64,000 nt of DNA from Ipomoea triloba (GCF_003576645.1 NC_044916.1:34657326-34721325), one strand, 5' to 3'; positions 35,801 to 48,787 are shown, counted from the stretch's first letter. A program made the numbers and translations. The notes: generated by a model not told the origin, from the sequence alone.

Positions 35801-38800
35801 CAAGATCTCGTGATGTCCTTGCAGGGTGCAACTGAGGAATCTTCCAAGCTTGCATCCGAAATCAGTTGTCTGAAAGAAAACTTGAGAAGTCTACATGATG
35901 AATTGCACACTGAGAGAGATTCTAAGGCTGAACTCGAGGGGACAATGCGAGATCTTACTTTTCAATTGAATGAGAAGCATAGCAGCTTACATTCAATAGA
36001 GAAGCAGAGCGCTAGTGTAATACAAGAGAAGCAAGATCTCATAGCTTCCTTACAGGGCAAGACCGAGGAGTCTGTCAAGCTTGCATCTGAAATCATTAGC
36101 TTGAAAGATAACTTGAGATGTCTACATGATGAATTGAACTCTCAGAAAAGTTCCAATTCTGAATTAGAGGGTAGGCTGAGAGATCTTACTTCCAAATTGA
36201 ATGAGGAGCATCTCAACTTACTTGACTTGGAGAAGCTAAATACCGAACTTGCTCATTTTCAAGAGCAGGCATCAGAACTAGAAATGGAGAAATCTCGACT
36301 TCATCATCTTTTGCTGCAGCGTGATGAGTGTATTGAAAAACTTAAGGAAGATGTGTCCCTTCTTCATGCTCTCAAAAGTCTTGAACTGCAAATGCATGAA
36401 TCTTTAATAGCCTCTGATGTTAAATTCACCTTTGCTGTAAACCAATATGGAACTGTTGTCCAGGGACTTGCTCAGCAACTTGAACTATCTGATGACTGTC
36501 TTGGAGATCTTAGGAAACAATGTGATGATCTACAGGCAAAGTTGAATCAAGATTTTGCAGGTAAGGATCATCATATTGAAGAAAATTTAAAGTTGTTGAC
36601 AGCTCTTGATGCTGTTAGATCTGATCTGGAAGCCTCTCTTGCTCAAAATAAGGTTCTTTCAGATTCTAACAGTGCTGCAAAGGTGAGAGTTGAGGAATAC
36701 AAGAACCAGATTACAATTCTTGAGGATGGTCTTTCCCAGGCCAAACATTGTCATGCACTTGAAGTAGAACATCTGAAAGACATGCTGGCAAATGCTGAAG
36801 AAGAAATTTGTTACTTGATAGCCTCCAAAGAGGAACTGGGCATCATGGTGACGGTTCTCAGAAGCAAATTAGATGAACAGATTCCTCACATGACTTTGCT
36901 GGAGAAATACCAAGGTGAACAGCTGACATTACAATCTCAGTATAATGAGCTTGCACACAAGCTCTCCCAGCAAGTTCTGAAGACTGAAGAATTCAGGAAT
37001 TTATCTGTTCATTTGAAGGAGCTAAAGGATAAGGCTGAAGCTGAATGTGTCCTGGCTAGAGAAAAACGAGAATCTGAAGGACCACCAGTTGCCAGGCAAG
37101 AATCCTTGCGAATGGCTTTTATCAAAGAACAGTGTGAGACAAAGGTGCAAGAACTGAGGCAACAGCTTTCTATTTCCAAAAGGCATGGAGAGGATATGCT
37201 TTTGAAGCTCCAAGATGCAATTGATGAAACTGAAAGTAGGAAGAGATCTGACGCTTTACACTCTAAAAGAAATGAGGAACTAGCTCTCAAGCTCTTGGGT
37301 TTGGAATCTGAACTACAAGAGGTGCTTTCTGACAAGCGTGAAATTACTAAAGCTCATGATCGAATAAAGACAGAACTGGAATGTGCAGTTCTAAGCTTAG
37401 AATGTTCCAAGGAAGAAAAGGAAAAGCTTGAAGTCTCTTTGCAAGAATGTATGGGAGAATGTTCTAGACTTGCAGCAGAATTGTCTGTGATAAAACAGCA
37501 ACTCGAGAATGTCAAGTCCCAAAGTACTCATAAAGAAGTAAAACATGGATCTGATGAGTCAACTAAACCTTCATCTCCTAATTCCTCACATCAGGAAAAT
37601 CTGATTTCTCCTGAAAAGTTGGAGGATGCATGCTCAAATCTGACTGGTGAAAGTGAAGATTTGACTATGCTAAACCGATTGCAAACTGCTGAGGTAATTT
37701 TTAATGAGTATAGCTTGATGCTACCATGATATATTGCAATGCTTTTCACGATATCACAATATTCACATATAAGTATACCGTGTCTATTTCATGGGATGAT
37801 GCTTATAGCTTTTCCCTTGAAAGATGCATGACACTTTAAAGAGATAGAAGCAACATAAACGAAAAGAGTCTTACCCAAATCCTGCCTCTTTTTGTGTTCT
37901 TTGAAAATTCTTTTCACTATGTACAATATCAAACCCATATACTGGTTTGTAATTGCACAGAGTTATACACCTATTAATCATTCTAGTTTGCAGAAAAACT
38001 ATGTTGGTATCTCTAATATTACCTTATATCATTCTTTCATGTAAAAGTCTTCGGTTTTTGAGGAGTTTTATTTTTTCCATTATTTATCAGGGTACTATGT
38101 CCGTTGAGGGGAAACTGAATTCCCAACATCTATCTACTGAAGGACTTTCATCGGCTAGTGTTGATTTTAAGAACAATCATTTTGTAACCCAAAATTTGAG
38201 GGCTAGCATGGAGCACCTACATGAAGAGGTATTTTACTAACATGCGTTACTGTACTTGGGGGCGACAGGAATCCATCTTATATATATATACTTGCAACTG
38301 AAGTTTGACAAACATCAAAATAATCTTGCCTGTTGCTTGCAGTTGGAAAGGATGAAAAATGAAAACTATCTTTTTCCCAAGGATCATCATTGTGACCCAG
38401 ATTTTCAAGATTCTCAGAGAGAACTTGTGCAATTACAGAAGGTATATAGATTCTCTTCTTTTCTTCTAGCTGATGAGGTTGATGTTGGCTCCATTTCTAT
38501 ATTTTTTTTTATTAAGGAGTATTATATAATCTCCACTGATCATTTATACTCTTTTTTTCTTAAAGACAAATGAAGATCTTAGAAGCATGTTCCCACTTTT
38601 TAATGAAATTGCTACTGGTGGTAATGCATTGGAAAGGGTTCTGGCACTGGAGCTTGAGCTTGCTGAAGCTTTGAAGACAAAGAGCAAACCAAACATCTTC
38701 CAGAGGTAGTATACTGTATTTCGACTTTGGTTGCTTAACTGACTGGTGCAGAATATGGAGGAGATCTTGTTCCCTTCACTGCACTAAGATTTCTTCCTTA

Positions 38801-39566
38801 CATAGTGAGCCTCTTTTCATCTTTTGCCGTCTGTTTTCTCATGGTGGAAAGGAGAGGAGAAAGTAAGAGTGTTGGAATTTGTTATCAAAGTATTTTTGAG
38901 TGACGAGAGAAACCCATAACCACTACCCGAGAATATGCACTGGGTAAATCTCGCCTTGTGACCCTAGCGGCAAAGGATCACAAGGAGGTAAACCACCTAG
39001 ATTGCCCATACCTGACTGGCTGCTCCCACTAGTCTGGCCAACTTGTGGTTATCACAGTTTTTTTTTTTTTTTTTGAAAATAAAAAAAGCTCATTCATTTA
39101 ATCATAAGCTGAAGCGATTACAAATAGAATCGATGGAACGGTATACCATTCCTTACCGTCAGACATAAAACCTGAGACACAATTCAATCTTAACATAATA
39201 CCAAATGCGAATATGAAAAGTTGAGTTTTCTTTTAAGATATTTTCATGCTTTTTGTAACTCTTCCTTTCTCTATCCTCTCCAGTTCTTTCCTAAAACAAC
39301 ACAGCGACGAAGAAGCCATTTTCAAGAGTTTTAGAGACATCAATGCAGTAATTAAAGAAATGTTGGAACTAAAAGGAAGGCATGCTGCAATGGAGAATGA
39401 ACTGAAAGATATGCACGACAGATACTCTCAGCTAAGCCTCCAGTTCGCGGAGGTTGAAGGTGAAAGACAGAAACTCAAGATGACACTCAAGAATCTCCGG
39501 GGGTCTAGGAAACTCACTCAAATAAACCGCACCTCGTCCTCCATTCCAGCAGAAAATTCCTCCTAG
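29890..39566 (+). CDS. NT-C2 / myosin-heavy-chain-like long coiled-coil protein
   Basis: Ten coding exons were resolved: 29890-29967, 30480-30680, 30880-31002, 31362-31399, 31482-31608, 32120-37693, 38091-38228, 38343-38441, 38566-38705 and 39284-39566. All are GT-AG with consistent phase, giving 2266 aa. Residues 1 to about 150 are the NT-C2 (EEIG1/EHBP1) domain, starting MSRITKWKLEKNKVKVVFRL with PQTGWDKLFISFIPADSGK and RASILGEATINLAEHAD. The rest, mainly one 5.6-kb exon, is heptad coiled coil. It closely resembles the Arabidopsis At1g22060 class. NT-C2 domains are membrane/cytoskeleton-associated in animals; the plant role is unclear. The leader has an acceptor at 29810, so at least one leader intron is present. 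The first ATG after that acceptor was used. One intron holds a dispersed repeat (38905-39075). Confidence 0.9.
34859..36244 (+). repeat. Six tandem 231-bp (77-residue) repeats inside the coiled-coil gene
   Basis: Units start at 34859, 35090, 35321, 35552, 35783 and 36014, an exact 231-bp period covering residues about 1103-1564. Each encodes a version of ELLQENKDLMMSLQGKTEES, then LASEISSLKENL, then LQARVQDLMSQLNEKHGSL and DLEKR. The period equals 11 heptads, so the coiled-coil register is unbroken. The first four units are most alike in DNA and the last two most diverged. Confidence 0.9.
38905..39075 (+). repeat. Dispersed repeat with poly-T end (in intron)
   Basis: It contains GCCTTGTGACCCTAGC and GGCAAAGGATCACAAGGAGG, then AGATTGCCCATA, and ends in a poly-T run. 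Related copies are at 43070-43165 and 63735-63850. A short non-autonomous retroelement is likely, but the family is not identified. Confidence 0.5.
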
Positions 39567-41839
39567 TAAGCTACTTTTTCCACAGCATGTGATGGAATGC
39601 ATTTCATTTGGTTCTGCTCACAAAATTTAAACCTGCATTCATGTCTCCAAGGCTCTGAACTCCCTTCAGGCTTCAGGTCTATTAGTCTCTGTATATAGCA
39701 AATATCATTGCTGAATTTTGTTAATGGCTTAAATTATATGATGTAGATTTGTCTCTAGTAGCTATGCATTCTTTTGGTTTATGCTTCTCCCTTTCTGTTG
39801 TAACATCAAGTATATGTAATATGTAGCCTTTTTTTTTTCTAGTTAATTTTTGTAATTAAACTTTACCATTCCAGCTGAGTGTCTGCAATAGGCATCAAAG
39901 TTCTCACCTGGAGTTTTCTCTCGACTTTTTGTCTAATCTGTCTGCAAAATTTATGATTATGGATCATATGTTGGAATTGTGGAGCATAATTTATACATTG
40001 GATCAGAAACATTTATAACCAATTGAAAATTGTGGTAATAATTCATAAGGAAATGACACTTTTCCCCTATGTAAGAATCAAAATAAACATAGAAAAAGAA
40101 CAAACATTGCTTACAAATATTATAATTATAGTTTTAATCTAATACTATCAACAGAATTAAGACTTAAACACAATAATCATTATTGCTAAATTTGTGTTGT
40201 AATTCTATTACTAGTGTGGTGAGCGGAAGGGGTCAAAGACAATTCTATTATTAGTATTAGTTTAAAATTATAATTACGGAGTATAATATTTGAAAATAGT
40301 GTCGGTTTGTTTTTACATTTATTTTGATTTTCATGTATAAGTAATAATTTTTTGGTGATGGGAAGTGACTTGAAATGCCAATTTTGTCTTTATCTTTAAC
40401 AATTCAAAAGTCTATTTAATCGGGAGGGAAGAAAATCACCCCTTTTTAAAATTATTAAAAAGGCAAATGAGATACATAAATAATTCAACCAAAAAAATGC
40501 TACAAGAATATAATTCAAGAAAAAAAAATGTCATTTTCCCTAATTCATAATTCATAAATGAAAAGTTATCTAACCAAACAACATGGCCCCTATATGGAAT
40601 AAATCCTAAGTTTTGGTTTCTATTGGGTATTACCACTTGTATCAAATCTTACAAATTACTCCGTACAAGCAAGCAATGTGGCTTTGACCAAATAAGAATT
40701 TGAATCTCTGTTGGGAAAAAAAAAACAAATTTCTAATAATAGTTTGATAATATCCAAAATTCAAAATACTTTTCAGATATATTTGATAACCAAATATATA
40801 TCATCTTGGCCTCCCTTTCTAACCTTTATTTCCACGCACATTTGAAGAAAAGTAACAAGTGTGGAAAACCACATTATATGATTTTTTTTTTAAATTATTT
40901 TTTTGAAACTACCACATTATATGATATATTTGTATAAGATTTAACATCAATAACACTTGTAGTTTTTTTTTTTTTTAAAGATATAGCAAAAATAATCACA
41001 AACTAAACAAGATTTATATTGAAGAAAAATATAAAATATAGCCAAGTTAGTTTGACTGTAGGCTTATAATTTTTATTTTTTTTTTGGTTTTTTCCCAAGA
41101 TATCCCTCTAGCCGCCTGCAAGAAGACTAACCTCCGTCCCAACTGTCAGCACACTAAGTGGTAGGGGACTGGCCAAATGGTTTGCTCCATTCATCTGGGT
41201 GGAGATCGATCGAACTCCAACCTCATGCTTAAGGAACAAGGTGCTGAACCACCACACCAACCATGTTGGCTTATAATTATAAGGTTCCACATTCAACTCT
41301 TATTAAGAGCTACCTATTGGTCTTTTAAGTTTTAATCGGTCACCTATTTAGAGCTGACTATTGGTCTTGCACCGGTCAGCCAAATTGGCCTTTTAGGTTT
41401 GACCGGGTTTTCTCTTCACCCAACAAAAAAAAAGGAGTATGGAGTATAAGTAAAGCAAACAATAGTATCATAGAGTATAGCATTCCTTGTCTTAACAACC
41501 CAGTAACAATGAATTCCAAACTAAAACCCAAAGCCAAACTATGATCTTTTTCAACAATAATGTTTTTTTACATTGTTGGTGCCCACAGAATATATAATAT
41601 GAAAAGGTTGGTTTTCAAACTTCTGATTCAAAGTTCCTACCAAGCAATCCACCATATCACTTTTCTTGCCTTCTCCCAACTTTTACCAGGGAATTGCAAT
41701 TTGCAAGATCCTGTGTTGATGAGAATGACAAGGAACAACAACTTAAACAATACTAGATCCCAAGGAACGCCGTTTCAATTTGTGTTGATACTGATAGAAT
41801 GAAGACGAAGAAGCTGAATTAGGTTATCTGTCAGATGAG
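39567..41839. other. Intergenic region with one SINE candidate
   Basis: No gene is supported. The right part (41105-41280) holds a tRNA-like element described separately. The remainder is AT-rich with several homopolymers and TACTCCGTA words. The first ~200 bases are probably the 3' UTR of the coiled-coil gene. Confidence 0.35.
41105..41280 (-). mobile_element. tRNA-derived SINE candidate
   Basis: Read on the minus strand it begins TTGGTGTGGTGGTTCAGCAC, an A-box-like tRNA head. It continues with GGTTGGAGTTCGATCGATC, which includes a B-box-like GTTCGATC, followed by about 90 bp of unrelated body. The layout fits a SINE of a family different from that at 2595. No target duplication was found. 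Confidence 0.45.
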
Positions 41840-43674
41840 TTACAAGATTGAACATGAACACCCGCCCTTTATTGGGGTATCATCGTGCAGTTTATCTGTC
41901 ACAAACAACCAAATCCAAATTCGCACTGTTAGAACATATCAACTTAAAAAGGTATAGTAATATTATGATTAAAATTGAGAGCAGATAATATTAATTAGGA
42001 TAGAGTTCAGAAACTTGGAACAACTGGTTAACATCTTGAATCCAAAACGCAATAAATGCTTACAAATTGCTCCACACTTTAGTATTTACAAATGCATCAA
42101 TTCTCCTTAGATAATTTACTAGGGGATCCACATTCATGTGAAAGCACCATACATTTATGGACTCGAAAGGCTACACCAAACTATAAGTATATCCTGGATA
42201 AATAAATCTCATGTGTGAATGATAGACATATTTTTATAGCAAAAGGTAGGTGAAGGAGGTCGGATTTCTGAGAGGATAACAAGTTCTGGAATAGCCTACT
42301 CTTAAACTTTCATTTAGTTCAGGATATAAAAAAAGTGGAATGGCTGGGGCACAGAAAATAGAAGATGGTATCATGGTAATGGTCTATAAACCTCAAATTG
42401 GTAAGGAGGAAAAGAACATGAGAAATTAAACTCGGCCTCGTTATTTTCAACTCTAGATAAAGTGTACAATTCTTTTTCTTCCTTCCCCTTTTCTCGTATC
42501 AAAGAACGTAAAAGCTATATAATGCTTCTATTTAGGGAAGCAACTATTCCCCACAAACCCTCTCCTTGAACCAATACTTTAAATAAGATAAGAAAGCAGG
42601 AAAAAACAGTCAAACACGTTCAGTATCTTTAAGTTTATAGTCCATTTTAAAATTACCATTGTTTTTGTCCACCATGGGAGGACGCACGACAACATGCATA
42701 GTGATGACAGCTCCTGCAACTTCAGCGACTGGAAGTCTAGATTCAGATAGCGTTCTGTTGTTTTCCAGTATCTTTCCAGCATTAATAAGCTTCACATCAT
42801 TGATCGTCTTGGGTCCATTTTCTTTATCTGCAAAATTGACAGTACTAAAGTGAGCATAGTCATCAATTCAACAAACTATAAACAATTTCAAAGTAAGACA
42901 CACTTTCCAACAAAGAGAGAAAAGCAAGGCCCCCCAAAGAACAACAAGACAAAAGATAAAAATAACAACTTTAGACCACAAAGACTCATTTGAAAATTAT
43001 AGTAAGATTTCAAGCCTGGAACTATAGAAATCCTTCCATTACCTGATGTTTCTTTTATTATTATTATTGTTTTTTTTATGACGAGGGGTAAGCCCAGCCT
43101 TGTGACCCTAGCCGGCAAAGAATCACGGGAGGTAAACAAGCATAGGTTGCCCATAGATGACGATGTTTCTTTTACAACCTAGGGAGAATATGTTTCTCAT
43201 GATGCATTAAGCTACAAAATATTGATTATGTTTTCCAGTGATGGGAGCAAGCACAAAGGTGAAACATCATCCATTAATACCTTTGAGGAAAGCATTTAAT
43301 ACTTAAGCAGAAATAACAATAACAACAACAACAATAATATTATGTTTACCACCAAATCAAGGCAGAATATGAAATTAGAAGGATTATGCCCTAGAGCACC
43401 AGAAAACACAAACAACAACAAAGCACAAAGTAACAAAAGAATTCCAGTAATTCAAGTTTGTCAAGTGAATCCACTAGAAATTCAAACAATCAATAAAGGT
43501 GAGTTCTCAAAACAAAAAGATCAGCAAAGGTAGAGGATTTAAACCTTTGGGCCATTGTGCAATTATCTTCTCTTTGAGGGATCCCACAGTGCTACTAGGA
43601 CTATACTTGTTTGGTCCAATATCACTGCCATCAGCAAGCCTGAATTTGATCTCAACTAACTCTGCTACAGCCAT
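41840..43674 (-). CDS. MUB: Membrane-anchored ubiquitin-fold protein
   Basis: Three exons, 43545-43674, 42657-42827 and 41840-41895, join in phase to give 118 aa, the usual MUB length. The ubiquitin-like fold reads VEIKFRLADGSDIGPNKYSP, then VGSLKEKIIAQWPK, then KLINAGKILENNRTL and GAVITMHVVVRPP. The C-terminus is GGCSCSIL: a CaaX box with terminal Leu, which predicts geranylgeranylation, plus an adjacent cysteine for palmitoylation. From family knowledge, MUBs dock group VI E2 enzymes at the plasma membrane. The last exon is short and about 760 bp away, but its acceptor and frame fit exactly. An intron holds a dispersed repeat at 43070-43165. Confidence 0.92.
43070..43165 (+). repeat. Dispersed repeat, second copy (in MUB intron)
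   Basis: It shares GCCTTGTGACCCTAGCCGGC and AAAGAATCACGGGAGGTAAA, then AGGTTGCCCATAGA, with the copies at 38905 and 63735. It is preceded by an (ATT)n and poly-T run. Confidence 0.5.
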
Positions 43675-44320
43675 TGAAACGCCTCTTCAGATTCTCATAA
43701 TACACTACACAAACCAATCCCCTCAGAAACCAGCCTAAATCTTGATCCTATTCCCCTTCCAAATCAAGAAAATAGAGCCAATATGAACACAAGCCCAGAT
43801 CAACAACTCAAAATCCCAACAAAATAACAAAGACCCAGATCAAGTTTCTCAAAACACACCCTGCATACTCTCACGCTAGACCCAAAGAATGACCTAATAA
43901 TCCACACCCCAGATCAATACTCAAGTACAGAGATGAAAAATCACTGGACAAAAACAAAAACAAAAAAAATCAATTTGAAAACTTCTTAATAACAGTAACC
44001 AAGGAAGGAAGTCTCAAATTGACTGAGCCATAGGGTTTGGAGTATTTTTTAAGAAACAAGGGAGAGAGGTGGGTATGGATAGAGAGAGAGAGAGAGGGAG
44101 AGAGAGAGAGAGAGAGAACAAGAGAGAGAGTTGTTTGTATGTTCCTTTCTTTGTGCTTGAATTTGCTTGGTGTAGAAAGAGAAATAAATTGGAAGAATCA
44201 GAATGGAAAGCTTCCAAGGCTATTATTACCAGGACTATAACCATGGAAGTGGAAAATGTAAAATGATTCAGAAAACGACAGTTTTTACTTCCTTCCCTGT
44301 TTTTAGGCTTTAAGCCCTTC
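43675..44320 (-). promoter_or_regulatory. Leader and promoter of the MUB gene with (GA)n tract
   Basis: Upstream of the MUB start lies a (GA)n tract at 44079-44130, read as (CT)n in the sense direction. This is typical of plant leaders and core promoters. No canonical TATA box stands out. A leader intron between the start codon and the CT tract is possible but not resolved. Confidence 0.35.
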
Positions 44321-47250
44321 ACTTCTTCTAAACTTCTCCATTCTCATTGCTGGAAAATGGAAATTCTTTCATTCCATTTTAAATTTATTTCTTAACATAT
44401 TTGTTTTTATTGTGACATCATTGATGAGGTTTAGGTTTTTTAAAAATATATATTTATTAATTTCTCGTAAATTAATACTACTCCGTAATAGATATGACAT
44501 GACCAGATAAAACTTTATTGATTAGTATCCTTACGTAAGTTTGGTCAAAATCATATCTCATTCACTTTTCTTATTAAGGAGTATATATTATATTTTCCTT
44601 TGGCCTCTTCATTTACCTTTTAATACGTACCTATTGATATGGCAATACAACTTTTCTGTTATCCATTAACTACAATGAATTAGCCAACCATACACCGCAT
44701 TAAAAAAAGAAACTACTCTTGCTAATACTTTCTTGATCAAACTTGTCGTACATAGTCTTCATAATGTTGTTTATTTTTCTTGTATGGTTTGTAGAGTATT
44801 ACTCAAAAGCAAAGTTTACCTAGTACACACTTTCGAGTGGTAGCTATAGATTTTCTTGTTGTCCCAAAAACTTATTTATATATCAAATATAAAATGAATC
44901 AATCAAATATCATTAAATAAGGAAGTGATGGTTATTATTCATGTATAGTCTATTTATAAGTTTGGTAAAATATATATATATATATGAAATGAGGATATAC
45001 CAAACTATGTAGAAGTCTTTTTTAGCAAATATATAGTTATTAGTTTTATGGATAAAAGTTGTTCAATATGTAGGAGTAATTGTATGGGATTTGAAATGTG
45101 GTTAATTGCATATTGCTCCTCATGGATGGAACCCCATCATATCAACTTATCAAGCAAAGTCTATCAACAATTAATTCAATTAATTCAACAATATTAAATA
45201 ACTAATATTTTTTATGCCAAATGCGCAAAAATATATACTTAATATTAATACTTTATATTAAAATTTTATTTTTATTTAGATTTTAAATATTTATATTATT
45301 GTAAATAATAACAATAATAATAATGTAAAATATTTTTCTAAATGGAAAAGATAACAGAACTTATAACGGTAGGGTATGTTTGTCCAAAATATTGTATAGT
45401 AATGTATAAAAAACGGAAATAAATGAAGGATATAACTTTTATTTACACTTATTAGTTTTTATATAGATTTAGATATATGTAGGTGTTTTCAAAAAAAAAA
45501 AAAAAAAGAAGATATATGTGGGTTCAGCTCCCAGACACATATCAACTAGTCAAGTATAACTTAAAATAAATTTATAAGTTTTGCTTTATTAGCATCACAT
45601 AGTGTAATGTTCAAATCATACCATATACCAAAAAAGAGAGATAACGATACAAAGGCACATCCTGTGAACCATAGTCTTTAACAAATAGCACAAGTGTCAG
45701 ACCCTCGTAAATTTATATCATTAAATTATAAAGTCTTTAACAATATCTAACAATAATAATAAAACACAATAATATACTTATATATCACACGAATCATAGT
45801 ATTGATATAATAAACTAATAAGTAACAAATAATACAGTTATTTAATCACTACTCGCTAATCGCTAATCGCTAAATACCCCGATACAACAACCACTACTAT
45901 TTTGTAATCAAGTTTTCCCTGTCGTCCAAGGTAATTGAAGGCGGCATTTGACTTTCAAATGTTATGATGAACAACTCAACACGGAAACTCTTCAAGATTT
46001 GGTCTCCATCTGCCCATCCTCTCATTTTAGCCACCACCCTCTTTTCCTCAGACTAAACAAGCATTTTTTATAAACAATAAATGGGTTAGGTGTTTGGGTT
46101 CCTACCTATAATTATGTAATATGATTAAATGTGCAATTATTATGTAAGCGTGTGCAAATACCCTTATAATCTTGATTTCAATAACCAATAATATAGATTA
46201 TTGAGAACATATTTGCTTCGTTATATATTGGTCATGGTAGCTGCTGTTTGATTGCGACATTGCACCTATATCTTATATTGTAATATTGTACGTTGTATTT
46301 ATTTTATTATTTGAAATTGTAAGAGCATTAAAATAAAACATAAAATAGAGATAAATGAATATAGAATGTACTATATGTGGCATTGCGATGTACCTCCATT
46401 GGCTGCATACGGCATTTTCCCTTTAGAGAGGATTAATATTTCAAAAGGTAAACTTCAAGAATATATTGCAAGTGTACTTTTGAAATATTATAATAATTTA
46501 ATACAGTAATTTATGAAGGTTGGTAAACTCAGTCGCTCTATTTGAACTTGAATTAGTCTTATAGTGGTGGATCGCTTTATTTGAATTCAAATAAGTCTTA
46601 TAGTGATGGGAATATTGAATGCTATATTAAAAAAATTATCATAATTTTTGTTCATAACTACTTTCTCAACCTACTGAAGCACAGAGAATCAATATCGCCT
46701 TTGCTAAGACTCGAACCCACTCCCTTCCATATTATTAGTTGTTGCATTTATATTCTATTCTTCTAAGAAAATTGGAAGAAAATAAATGAAGAAAGTTGTT
46801 CCAACAGATGGAAATGTGTGTGAGATTCTATTAGAGCATATCTTTTTGACTAATAAAAAAGAAACAGAGAAAAGTGATGATCAAATTTTCTTAGTAACAG
46901 CTGGATGATGAAGTGATTAATTAGCAAGTCAATAAATCATTAGCAATTATAATCCCCCAACACCCATGAGATTCACTTAGGTATTTGGGTTGCTTCTTCA
47001 TCACATAATTTTTTTTTTGTTTTGTGGGGTACACAAAAAAAATGTCAATTTGTATTGATGATGATGTTTCATCCAAAAAATGTCGTTATGCTCGAGTATA
47101 ATCTGAATAATATTATGTGGTCAAAGTAAGTTGATGCAATTAAATTAATAATTTTTTTTGAAAGGATCAAATTAATGATAGTATGAGCAAATATAATAGT
47201 CTTTTCACATAATTGGAATATTATGGATTGTAATCTCAATAAGTTGATCA
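44321..47250. other. AT-rich intergenic region
   Basis: No gene is supported. The segment 45200-45460 is homologous to 26170-26600. A 5'-truncated SINE is at 46620-46740. A plus-strand 61-codon frame at 46581-46766 runs through that SINE and is not a gene. Confidence 0.35.
46620..46740 (-). mobile_element. 5'-truncated SINE of the 2595/28114/62470 family
   Basis: On the minus strand it has GAAGGGAGTGGGTTCGAGTC (B-box), GGCGATATTGATTCTCTGTG and CTTCAGTAGGTTGAGAAAGT then AGTTATGAACA. The A-box half seen in the other copies is absent. No target duplication was found. Confidence 0.55.
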
Positions 47251-48395
47251 CATAATTAAGAGAAAATGTCACTCCCATAATTATGAGTAAAATATAGATT
47301 TAGCCCCTCACTTATTTGTGGTGTAGGTTTAGTCCTTTATTAAGGAGTTAAGTCCGAACTTAATCCTTTGACTAATACTCAATCTCAATTTTAGTCCTTT
47401 GATTTTTATTTTTTTTTTGAAAACTAGTCCTTTGATTTTTAAAATTACTAAATTTAGTTATTTAAGACGACCCTTTAAGTATTATCCTTTCGAATTAAGT
47501 TACTACCAGTTGGGGTCCCTCGATTATTGTGATTCACTAAAAAATGTCATATGTTTAAATTTTTTGTTCAATTTAGTCCATCAACTACTAAAATGTTACC
47601 TTGTTAGGCCCTCTATTAGGTTTGTCGTTAGTTGTCCATCAAATCCATGGGCAAAATCGTATTTTCAAGCAAAAAATTAAACATATGGCCTTTTAAAGTA
47701 AATTGCAATAGTCAAGGACCCCAATTAGTATGTACTCTTTATATCTTTAATATTTTCACAATTCTCACACATTTTATATCCTTTATTTTAAAAAAAAAAA
47801 ATTCACTTTTTGTTTTCATATTTCATGGCATGCTTCCTTGCTACCTAGATGATAGACTCGGATAAATATGATAAATCAAAACATAAAACAAAATAACAAG
47901 ATTTAATTTTAAGAAATAATCTAAACAATTGTATATAACAAAAATTAAAGTCGTGTGCAAGATACATTCTCCTTAAAAGTTAAAAGAAGAGTTTTAGGAG
48001 TGTTGTAGCATCAAAAGAAGAGTTTTTCATGGAGAGGAAAAAATATAATTTATTAACACTAATGGCATTTAACTTTTCAGACTCATTTTACACCTTACAC
48101 ACGAAAGAGACCATCTATGCTACACAAATCAAACCCCTCCAAAAAAAATTTTATATACTAATACAAACTCACATCCTTTTACCTTTCCAACTCAAATTCA
48201 TACACTTTTATACTTTATCCATCACTAGAATTTGATCCTCTAACAACCATCCATTTGAGTAGTAGACTTAATCCTTTATTAAGAAAAATTAAATTCACCA
48301 CTTTGGTAATAATTAAAAGTCTAAATCTACATTTCAAATAAATGAAAGACTGAAACAACAATTTAGTCATAAAATGTCATTTCCCCCATAATTAA
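47251..48395. mobile_element. Mutator-like MITE with 9-bp target-site duplication
   Basis: CATAATTAA is directly repeated at 47251-47259 and 48387-48395. Just inside are inverted termini GAGAAAATGTCA (left) and GGGGAAATGACA (reverse complement of the right). Homology between the arms extends further as GTAGATTTAG- and CTTTATTAAGG-type words. A 9-bp duplication with G-rich termini is characteristic of Mutator-like elements. It is about 1.13 kb without a transposase; the 77- to 93-codon frames inside show no domain. Confidence 0.75.
47495..47745. repeat. Fold-back element nested in the Mutator-like MITE
   Basis: The left arm, TTGGGGTCCCTCGATTATTG then TCATATGTTTAAATTTTTTG, pairs with the reverse complement of the right arm, TTGGGGTCCTTGACTATTGC then CCATATGTTTAATTTTTTGC. 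The arms are about 70 bp with a central spacer near 110 bp. It may be an independent MITE or part of the host element. Confidence 0.6.
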
Positions 48396-48787
48396 CTAAC
48401 AAATTAGTGTTCTGTACTTTTGTTAATGGGATATAGTTTAGAATCAGAAATCATAAGCAGAGGCAGCCCATGACTCAGGTGGAGTTGTTGGGCTCTGTAC
48501 TGGCCCAAGTTAGCTGTATGGGCTTGGCTGTAGAGTTGTAACGGCGTTCAGTTTGGCAGGGCGCCGCCCATATTGATTTCTCGATATGCATGCCAGAAAC
48601 AGAAGAGTTGATGAGTTTCTGGCTGTTATGGATGATTGAATGAATACGAGAAGATGAAGGCCGCATCAAAAGATTCAATGAAACTCAACCAAAAATGAAT
48701 ATACATCAAAATTTCAAATCAAAATAACCAACTCTTATCTATCTTTTCTTTTTTTTTTTTGGAATTTTTAATATTTTTCTGATTCGG

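Noticed and set aside
47399..47865. Frames of 93 and 77 codons
   Set aside because: They are inside the Mutator-like MITE and its fold-back, with no transposase motif; chance frames in repeat DNA.
48475..48678. 67-codon minus-strand frame downstream of the FAF-like gene
   Set aside because: It probably lies in the 3' flank or UTR of that gene, with no recognisable domain or independent promoter.
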